A DNA stretch of 64,000 nt from Marinobacterium lacunae. GTDB lineage: Bacteria > Pseudomonadota > Gammaproteobacteria > Pseudomonadales > Balneatricaceae. Numbering within the stretch: position 1 is the stretch's first letter; every line of letters starts with the position of its first letter. Location of the stretch: positions 186,001 to 250,000 of the forward strand of contig NZ_JMQN01000011.1 of the NCBI RefSeq assembly GCF_000705555.1, in the 5' to 3' direction. The translations under genes and the position numbers were made by a program. Shown here in pieces: positions 57,502 through 64,000 of the stretch. The notes below the pieces were generated by a model. It had not been told where the DNA came from. It searched no databases and saw only the letters and a list, made by a program, of their open reading frames with translations.

Positions 57502-58095
57502 TTAGCTTGGGCTTTCGCTACGCTTGAGGAAATTCGCCAGCAGTTCATGCCCCTGCTGGGTCAGTATTGATTCAGGGTGAAACTGCACCCCTTCGACATC
57601 CAATTGGCGGTGCCGAATCCCCATGATCTCATCTCGCCGCCCATCCGCCGATCGGGTCCAGGCGGTTACTTCCAACTCTGGCGGCACGCTTTCCGGCTCG
57701 ATCACCAGAGAGTGATAACGCGTGACTTCAAGCGGGTTGTTCAGGCCTTCAAACACGCCCGTATTGTCGTGATACACCGGCGACGTCTTGCCGTGCATCA
57801 CCTGACGGGCGCGCACGACATTGGCGCCAAACACCTGCCCGATCGCCTGATGACCCAGACAGATACCCAAAATCGGCAACCGTCCGGCGAAATGCCGAAT
57901 CGCCTTCATCGAAATCCCGGCTTCATTGGGCGTGCAGGGGCCGGGAGAGATGACCAGCTGAGACGGTTTTCTCGCCTCGATACCGGCCAGATCCAACTCG
58001 TCATTGCGGTATACCTCGACGTCAGCCCCCAGCTCACTGAAATACTGCACCACGTTGTAGGTAAACGAATCGTAATTATCGATGATCAGGAGCAT
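57502..58095 (-). CDS. trpG: Anthranilate synthase component II (glutamine amidotransferase)
   Basis: A 197-residue class I amidotransferase. [30 protein letters not shown], the nucleophile cysteine in [11 protein letters not shown] near residue 80 and the FHPES triad motif near 172 are intact. It supplies ammonia to TrpE and often also to PabB. trpE is not in the window. First gene of trpGDC. Confidence 0.95.
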   Translation of the reverse strand: MLLIIDNYDSFTYNVVQYFSELGADVEVYRNDELDLAGIEARKPSQLVISPGPCTPNEAGISMKAIRHFAGRLPILGICLGHQAIGQVFGANVVRARQVMHGKTSPVYHDNTGVFEGLNNPLEVTRYHSLVIEPESVPPELEVTAWTRSADGRRDEIMGIRHRQLDVEGVQFHPESILTQQGHELLANFLKRSESPS

Positions 58096-58242
58096 CGGTC
58101 GCCAAACTGCATGACACGTAACTTCAGGAAACGGGAGTCAAAAGTGACACGCTCCCGGCAAGCGGCCCGACATCGGGCACAGCGTTCAATAATAACGTGA
58201 AGCCCGGCTTATAGCACGTTAACAGGCGCGCGCCCAACAGCT

Positions 58243-60318
58243 TCAGCCTCTGCGCAGCCATACTTTGGTATCGTGAAACACCGCGCCACCGGCAGGGGCC
58301 GCAGGTTCTGCACTGACCAGCGCATTCACACCCACGCCGTCGACAAAGGCGCTATTGGGCCACAACCCCTCCACGACCACTACGCCAGGCTGTAAACCTG
58401 TGAAGGGCGCTGCATGGATGCGTATCTGCCCGGCGCCATTACCGATGATCACCAGATCACCCTCGTCAACACCAAGGGTGTGAGCCGCGTCGGGGTGTAT
58501 CAACAGCCGCGGCCGCCCCTCTTTCTTTTGGGACCCTGGCGTTTCGGAAAAGCTGCTGTTAAGAAACGTCCGCGCCGGCGCCGTTACCAACCGGTATGGA
58601 CACGCATTGTCTGCCTCATCGATGATCTCGGCATGATCGGGCATCTCCGGCAGGCGCCCATCATGATCGCCGAGCGACCGCCAGTCGGCGTAGAAGTGAA
58701 AACGCTTGTCGGCATGACCGAATCCGTCCAGAAAATGCGCTGTCTCAAACGCCAATGAACAATCCAGACCACCCATCTGGTGAATCTCGTCAGCACTGGG
58801 GAGCCCCCCCGGGTGCAACGCCTTGTCCACCAGATCGAGCGCCCCGACTTCAAACAGTTCGTCCTGCACACCGAGCCGACGCGCCAGCTCGCCGACCACC
58901 CAGTGGTTGCTGCGCGCCTCGGCAAAGGGTTCGATAATCGCCTTGCTGACCTGCAGATGAGTATGACCGCTGGCGGTATATATATCGTCGTGCTCCAGGA
59001 AGGTGGTTGCCGGAAGCACAATATCGGCCATCGCCGCCGTCTCGGTCATCATCTGCTCATGGACAACGACAAACAGATCGTCACGCATGAACCCCTCTCG
59101 CACCCGGGCGGACTCCGGCGCGACCACAACCGGGTTTGTATTCTGGATGAACAGCGCTTTGACCGGTGGCCCGTCGCCCAGATCCTGAGGATTTCCCGTC
59201 AGCACTGGCCCGATCCTCGACATATCCAGCATTCTGACGCCCGGGTCTCGTAGCGCTAATCCATGCAGGGGCGTTCGGTCCAGGTCACGATACAGCTCAC
59301 TGTTGGAGTACAGCGCACCGCCTCCTTGATACTTCCATGCGCCAACCAGAGTCGGCAAACAGGTCACGGCATGCATATTGGACGCTCCATTTCGCGACCG
59401 GCTGAAGCCATAACCCAGCCGTATATAACTTCTGGGCGTCTCCGCGTACAGGCGGGCGAACGCTATAATCTGCTCTTCGCTAAGCCCGGTGATGCCCGCC
59501 GCCCAGTGCGGCGTACGGGTACTCAGATGCGCCCTAATCCGATCGTCGAAATCGCTGTACGCCTCGAGGTAGTCACGATCCTCCAGGCCATCGGCCAAAA
59601 TCTGATGCATAACGGCACACGCCAGCGCACCGTCGGTGCCAGGCTTGAGCATCAGGTGCAGGTCAGCCTGCTTAGCGGTCGGTGTTTCATAGGGATCGAC
59701 CACCACCAGTTTCGCGCCTTTCCTGCGCGCCTTGGCGATATGGGTCATGACATTAATCTGGGTATGTACCGGATTTCCGCCCCAGACAACAATCAGCTCG
59801 CTATCGGCGATCTCCCGCGCATCAACGCCCCGTATGGCACCGACGCCCGCACGGTAACCGGCATTGGAGATCGCGACACAGATCGTCTCCTTCTGGCCGG
59901 AATACCCCAGCGCATGGCGAAGCCTGTGCGCAGCCCCCCGCTGGGCCCAGCCCATGGTCCCGGCATAAAAATAGGGCCATACCGCTTCGGCACCGTAGGT
60001 ATCGGTTATGGACTGGAAGCGAGTCGCGACTTCATCGAGCGCCTCATCCCAACCAATCGGCTCGAACGCCGCCAACCCCTCACCTTTTGCACCCACCCTT
60101 TTTAAGGGTGTACGCAACCGCTGAGGATGATGAACACGCTCGGCATAGCGCGCGACTTTGGCGCAGATGACACCATCCGTGTATGTGTTGTCTTTGCTCC
60201 CATGCACCCGGCCAATCGTGCGGTGATCGATCTTCTCGACCTCAAGCGCACAGGTCGAAGGACAGTCATGAGGACAGACGGCATAGTGGCGGGTTATTTG
60301 CTTATCCTGCTTTTTCAT
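58243..60318 (-). CDS. Molybdopterin-dependent oxidoreductase (DMSO reductase superfamily)
   Basis: A 691-residue catalytic subunit. The N-terminal [4Fe-4S] motif has Cys15, Cys19, Cys23 and Cys52 (CPHDCPSTC ... VICAK). Bis-MGD-binding segments include GGNPVHTQINVMTH and FIQNTNPVVVAPES, and the C-terminal beta-barrel has HPDAAHTLGVDEGDLVIIGN. No Tat signal is seen, suggesting a cytoplasmic enzyme. No partner electron-transfer or membrane subunit is adjacent, so its substrate is unknown. Confidence 0.9.
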   Translation of the reverse strand: MKKQDKQITRHYAVCPHDCPSTCALEVEKIDHRTIGRVHGSKDNTYTDGVICAKVARYAERVHHPQRLRTPLKRVGAKGEGLAAFEPIGWDEALDEVATRFQSITDTYGAEAVWPYFYAGTMGWAQRGAAHRLRHALGYSGQKETICVAISNAGYRAGVGAIRGVDAREIADSELIVVWGGNPVHTQINVMTHIAKARRKGAKLVVVDPYETPTAKQADLHLMLKPGTDGALACAVMHQILADGLEDRDYLEAYSDFDDRIRAHLSTRTPHWAAGITGLSEEQIIAFARLYAETPRSYIRLGYGFSRSRNGASNMHAVTCLPTLVGAWKYQGGGALYSNSELYRDLDRTPLHGLALRDPGVRMLDMSRIGPVLTGNPQDLGDGPPVKALFIQNTNPVVVAPESARVREGFMRDDLFVVVHEQMMTETAAMADIVLPATTFLEHDDIYTASGHTHLQVSKAIIEPFAEARSNHWVVGELARRLGVQDELFEVGALDLVDKALHPGGLPSADEIHQMGGLDCSLAFETAHFLDGFGHADKRFHFYADWRSLGDHDGRLPEMPDHAEIIDEADNACPYRLVTAPARTFLNSSFSETPGSQKKEGRPRLLIHPDAAHTLGVDEGDLVIIGNGAGQIRIHAAPFTGLQPGVVVVEGLWPNSAFVDGVGVNALVSAEPAAPAGGAVFHDTKVWLRRG

Positions 60319-60418
60319 CTTTCATCCTTGCCTCACGGGCGCCATGACTGTTAAGAAAGGCTGTCATACTGCCATCTAACGGCGGGACTCTGCCAGACAC
60401 AGGTGAAGAATCAAACCA

Positions 60419-61021
60419 ATGACCGCGCCCGAAAAGCCTTACTCCCCTGCCTGCGACAACAACAAGGAACCGATTCTTCAGGTGCTGCGCGATGCGTTTG
60501 CCGACCGGCACGCAATACTCGAAATTGGCAGTGGAACAGGCCAGCACGCCGTTCACTTTGCCACGGCACTTGATCACCTTGTATGGCAGACCAGTGATCT
60601 CGAGGATGCTCATCCCGGCATCATGCTCTGGATCGAAGAGGCCAGACTACCGAACCTGCTCCCGCCGCTTGCACTGGATGTGACCCAACACAACTGGCCA
60701 TCAGACTTCGATGGCGTCTTCACCGCCAACACAACCCATATCATGCCGTGGAGTTCGGTGATCGAGATGATGACCCGTATCGGTGATGCATTGCCAACAG
60801 GCGGGGTATTCTGCCAATACGGGCCCTTTAACTATGGCGGGCGCTTCACCAGTGAAAGCAATGCACGTTTCGACCTGTGGCTGAAGCAGTTCGAGCCGTC
60901 GCGCGGCATTCGTGATTTCGAAGCGGTGGAAGCACTCGCTCACCGCGCAGGCCTTGAACTCGTCGCCGACCACGAGATGCCTGCCAACAATCGACTGCTG
61001 CAGTGGGTCAAGCGCGCTTGA
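60419..61021 (+). CDS. DUF938 family SAM-dependent methyltransferase-like protein
   Basis: A 200-residue protein beginning MTAPEKPYSPACDNNKEPIL, the DUF938 signature. The SAM motif I is ILEIGSGTGQHAVHFATAL near residues 38-56, and ANTTHIMPWSSVIEMM near 103-118 is conserved in the family. The methylated substrate is not known. It diverges from the molybdopterin gene and converges on the M48 protease gene, with 4 bases between stops. Confidence 0.88.
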   Translation: MTAPEKPYSPACDNNKEPILQVLRDAFADRHAILEIGSGTGQHAVHFATALDHLVWQTSDLEDAHPGIMLWIEEARLPNLLPPLALDVTQHNWPSDFDGVFTANTTHIMPWSSVIEMMTRIGDALPTGGVFCQYGPFNYGGRFTSESNARFDLWLKQFEPSRGIRDFEAVEALAHRAGLELVADHEMPANNRLLQWVKRA

Positions 61022-61025
61022 GGCT

Positions 61026-61994
61026 CTACCACCAGGTTCCCCAGAACCGGCGTCTGGGTGTGTGCCGTACTTCCGGATGATCGAATCGGTGCAAGAGGGC
61101 ATCCAGCGGCAACGCGCCGCCCTCGTCCAGCTCCTGCTTTAAGGCGTTCAATCGTTCGACCCGCTCATGGGTCTGCGGATGGGTCCGCAACAGTGACGGT
61201 TCGGGCACCCGTCGTCCCGGCATCAGTATGTGTTCCAGCCAGCCGCCCTGTGCCTGTTCGATCACATCCAGCGCATGCGCCAACCCCTCCGGATCCCCGG
61301 TCAACCTCGCTGCATTCAGATCGGCGGCGTATTCCCGCGTTCGGGAGAGCGCCAATTGCGCCAGGGCACTGACCACTGGCGCGATCACCAGCAGCAGTAT
61401 CAGCCACCAGTTGATAGTCACAAGCCCCAACAACAGTAACGGCAGATTCAGTACCAACAACGCCTGACCGACGAAGGATAGCAGGCTGGTCAGACGACTG
61501 AACAGGTCAGCCAGCCCCATTACCCAGAGGTCATTGTGCCGGATATGGCTGACTTCATGGGCCAGTACACCCACCAGTTCACGCAGGCTCAGACGCCTGA
61601 TCATGGCATCGCTCAGTGCGATAGCCGAGCGCCCTCGCGTTCCCACCGAAAACGCGTTCATCACCCGGCTGGGGATCAGGTAGAGCCTGGGCACCGTCTC
61701 AAGCCCAGCACGCTCGCACAACCACTCAAGCACCTGATCCAGCGCAGGAAGCTGTCCTCTATCCAGGGGTTTCGCACCGTAAAGCTTCATTACCCAGCGC
61801 GGTGACAGCGCCGGATTGAACGCCACAGCAGAAAAACCCATGAAAATCAGCAGCACGACGCCCGCACTGCCCCACAGCAACCAACCCAGCACACCGAGAA
61901 AACCACCCATGAACAGTATCAGCAGCACAGACTGCAATCCGTTTCGCAACGCATACTGGCGTAAGTTCAGATGTTCACCAGCCGGTGTCCGCAT
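61026..61994 (-). CDS. M48 family zinc metallopeptidase, membrane-bound
   Basis: About 322 residues. Two N-terminal hydrophobic segments (about residues 18-55) and two more (about 180-215) anchor it. Zinc motif HEVSHIRHND near 140-149 and the third ligand in SRTREYAADLNAARL near 220-234 match HtpX-type proteases. It probably acts in membrane protein quality control. The ATG at 61994 directly follows a GTG that could also initiate. Confidence 0.92.
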   Translation of the reverse strand: MRTPAGEHLNLRQYALRNGLQSVLLILFMGGFLGVLGWLLWGSAGVVLLIFMGFSAVAFNPALSPRWVMKLYGAKPLDRGQLPALDQVLEWLCERAGLETVPRLYLIPSRVMNAFSVGTRGRSAIALSDAMIRRLSLRELVGVLAHEVSHIRHNDLWVMGLADLFSRLTSLLSFVGQALLVLNLPLLLLGLVTINWWLILLLVIAPVVSALAQLALSRTREYAADLNAARLTGDPEGLAHALDVIEQAQGGWLEHILMPGRRVPEPSLLRTHPQTHERVERLNALKQELDEGGALPLDALLHRFDHPEVRHTPRRRFWGTWW

Positions 61995-62078
61995 CACGTT
62001 TCCCCATGATCTTAAGCAACCACACTCTTATGGTAGTATCACCTGTTGAGTACCCGCCTTCCATGAAAGTTCTACGCC

Positions 62079-64000
62079 ATGCAACCTTTGCCGATCGACG
62101 CCATCCTGCCCGAATTGCAGCGCACTCTCGCCAGCCACCACGAAGCGGTTCTTGAAGCCCCGCCGGGAGCCGGTAAAACAACGCGCGTGCCGCTTGCACT
62201 GCTTAACGAGAGCTGGCTTCAAGGGCAGAAAATTCTGATGCTGGAGCCTCGACGACTGGCCGCGCGTGCAGCCGCCGAGCAGCTCGCACGGCAGCTGGGC
62301 GAAAAAGCCGGCGAAACCGTCGGTTATCGCGTCCGACTGGACAACTGCATCAGCGAACGTACCCGCATAGAGGTCGTCACTGAAGGTATCCTGACCCGCA
62401 TGCTGCAAACAGACCCCGCACTTGAAGGGGTGGGTTTGCTGATTTTCGACGAGTTTCACGAACGCAGTCTCGATGCTGACCTTGGCCTCGCACTGGCATT
62501 GCAGGGGCGCGAGCTGCTCAGAGATGATCCCCCTCTGAAACTGCTGATCATGTCAGCAACGCTTGATGGTGAGGCCATCGCCGGGCTGCTCGGCAACGCC
62601 CCCGTCGTGCGCTCTCAAGGCCGCAGTTACCCGGTGCACACACTCTATACCGGCGCGGCCGAATCCGGCGAGTGGATAGAGCCGCGTATCTGCAAGGTGA
62701 TCGATCAGGCCCTGCTTGAACAGCACGGAAGCCTGCTGGTCTTTCTGCCGGGGCAAGGCGAGATACGCCGCGTACAGGCGTTGTTAGAGGAGCAACTGAG
62801 CAACCGCCCCGACCTGATCCTCGCCCCCCTGTACGGCGATTTGTCACTGGATCAACAGCAACAGGCAATTGCGCCGGCCCCGGCGGGTAAACGAAAGATC
62901 GTGCTGGCCACCGCCATTGCCGAAACCAGCCTTACAATCGAAGGTATCGACGTTGTCATCGATTCAGGGCTGTCACGACAGGCCGCGTTCGATCCGGCCA
63001 CCGGCATGAACCGCCTACACACACGTAGGGTGTCCGCGGCATCCGCAGCGCAGCGTGCAGGCCGCGCAGGACGTCTGGGCCCCGGCACCTGCTACCGCCT
63101 TTGGTCCCAAGGCCAGCAGGAACAACTCTCCCCCTTTACGGCGCCGGAGATGCAAACCGCCGATCTGGCTCCGCTGTCTCTAGCACTACTGGCCTGGGGA
63201 GTGGACAACCCCGATGAACTGAGCTGGCTTGATCCGCCACCGAAAGCGGCCTGGCAACAGGCGATCACCCTGCTTGAGAGGCTCGACGCCTGCCACATTC
63301 AGAGTGACGGTCGCCTGCGCCTTAGCGACTATGGCAACGAGATGGCCAAGCTGCCCACCCACCCGCGCCTGGCCCACCTTCTGCTGACCGGCGTTAAGCA
63401 TGGACTGCTGCCACTGGCCGCCGATATTGCTGCCCTACTGAGCGAGCGCGACCCGCTTCACGAAGGCGGCAGCGATCTTTACCTGCGCCTTGACTGGCTA
63501 CACCAGCGCCCTGGCCAACAGAACTCGGGTAGTCAGCGCGCCCTGCATCAGCGTCTTAAACAGCTGAGCACGCAATACCGTCGGCTGGCACAGGATACAG
63601 AGGTTGCATCCTGCAACGTGGACAACCCAGGTGATCCCCGCTGGATCGGGTTTCTGCTGGCCGCCGCCTACCCCGATCGCATCGCCCAGACCCGCAAAAA
63701 CGGTGGTTCGCACTACCGTCTGGCCACGGGACGCGGCGCCGAACTGGAAGTGACCGACCCTCTGTGCCGCGAACCCTGGCTTGTCGTTGCAGAATTGAGC
63801 GGCCGTCAGGGTGACGCACGCGACCGTATACGACGCGCCTGCGCACTGAACCCTGCACTGTTCCAGCGCGAGCTGGCCGAACTGGTGCTCGAGGACGAGC
63901 GCGTCGAGTGGGATGAATCGCAGCAACGCCTCATCGCCGAACAGCAGCGCCGTGTCGGTGAGCTGGTGCTTGAACGCACGCCTCTGCCCTCCCCTTCACC
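62079..64000 (+). CDS. hrpB: ATP-dependent helicase HrpB (3' end missing)
   Basis: At least 640 codons from the ATG at 62079, open to the right edge of the window. A DEAH/DExH helicase: Walker A APPGAGKTTRVP near residues 28-39, motif II DEFHERSLDADLGLALAL near 126-143, SATLDGEAI near 160, and the HrpB-typical motif VI QRAGRAGRLGPGTCYRLW near 325-342. The full-length family is about 810 residues, so roughly 170 are outside. Cellular role of HrpB is poorly known. Confidence 0.93.
   Translation, partial: MQPLPIDAILPELQRTLASHHEAVLEAPPGAGKTTRVPLALLNESWLQGQKILMLEPRRLAARAAAEQLARQLGEKAGETVGYRVRLDNCISERTRIEVVTEGILTRMLQTDPALEGVGLLIFDEFHERSLDADLGLALALQGRELLRDDPPLKLLIMSATLDGEAIAGLLGNAPVVRSQGRSYPVHTLYTGAAESGEWIEPRICKVIDQALLEQHGSLLVFLPGQGEIRRVQALLEEQLSNRPDLILAPLYGDLSLDQQQQAIAPAPAGKRKIVLATAIAETSLTIEGIDVVIDSGLSRQAAFDPATGMNRLHTRRVSAASAAQRAGRAGRLGPGTCYRLWSQGQQEQLSPFTAPEMQTADLAPLSLALLAWGVDNPDELSWLDPPPKAAWQQAITLLERLDACHIQSDGRLRLSDYGNEMAKLPTHPRLAHLLLTGVKHGLLPLAADIAALLSERDPLHEGGSDLYLRLDWLHQRPGQQNSGSQRALHQRLKQLSTQYRRLAQDTEVASCNVDNPGDPRWIGFLLAAAYPDRIAQTRKNGGSHYRLATGRGAELEVTDPLCREPWLVVAELSGRQGDARDRIRRACALNPALFQRELAELVLEDERVEWDESQQRLIAEQQRRVGELVLERTPLPSPS

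Overview
The window is a 64 kb piece of a gammaproteobacterial chromosome, densely packed with housekeeping genes. No rRNA or tRNA gene, CRISPR array or transposase was seen. The gene order serC-pheA-hisC-tyrA/aroA-cmk-rpsA-ihfB-lapA-lapB, the fused TyrA-AroA, the pair ubiG-mupP, the purL-mltF-tadA / guaBA / xseA neighbourhood and a bioB-bioF-bioH-bioC-bioD operon are all typical of Pseudomonas and its Oceanospirillales relatives. A marine Oceanospirillales-type bacterium (Marinobacterium-like) is my best guess; the genus is an inference.

Layout. 1-8.8 kb (minus): a long aromatic/serine/histidine amino-acid and translation operon ending in the LPS regulators lapA/lapB. 8.8-11.5 kb: gyrA (minus). 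11.7-13.9 kb (plus): ubiG, mupP, yciK. 14-17.1 kb (minus): rluB, an H-NS-family regulator, yciO and rnm. 17.1-18.7 kb (plus): yciB, a YciI protein and an RmpM-like OmpA. 18.8-24.9 kb: purL (minus), mltF (plus), tadA (minus). 25-29.5 kb: a five-gene LysR-controlled redox/detoxification cassette (SDR, peroxiredoxin-like, crotonase, GST) that separates tadA from guaA and looks like cargo at the 3' end of guaA. 29.5-32.7 kb: guaBA (minus). 32.8-36.5 kb (plus): xseA, an M23 peptidase, an FKBP and an esterase. 36.5-42.3 kb (minus): a HEQAH-motif protein, a small unknown protein, then bioBFHCD. 42.4-49.8 kb (plus): comF, a Na/Pi symporter, a TauE exporter, trmO, an FeS-type (6-4) photolyase, bioA and a thioesterase. 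49.8-51.2 kb: dnaB (minus). 51.2-53.7 kb: PEBP, an AT-rich stretch and an AraC regulator, lying between dnaB and rplI where many relatives have no genes. 53.7-58.1 kb (minus): rpsF-rpsR-rplI, OsmC and trpGDC. 58.2-64 kb: a molybdopterin oxidoreductase, a DUF938 methyltransferase, an M48 protease and the 5' part of hrpB.

Functional links. Chorismate-pathway enzymes (AroA, PheA, TyrA, TrpGDC), the HisC transaminase and SerC make up an amino-acid core. Five of the biotin genes form one operon on the minus strand; bioA lies 5.7 kb away in the opposite orientation. guaB and guaA make GMP from IMP.

The most interesting part is the guaA 3' end. A 10-bp direct repeat matching the last guaA codons flanks the 4.6 kb cassette. 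Inside the tadA-proximal boundary are further short blocks matching the guaA tail in the same order, which suggests a decayed, repeatedly used integration site. A second, AT-rich insertion splits the usual rplI-dnaB neighbourhood.
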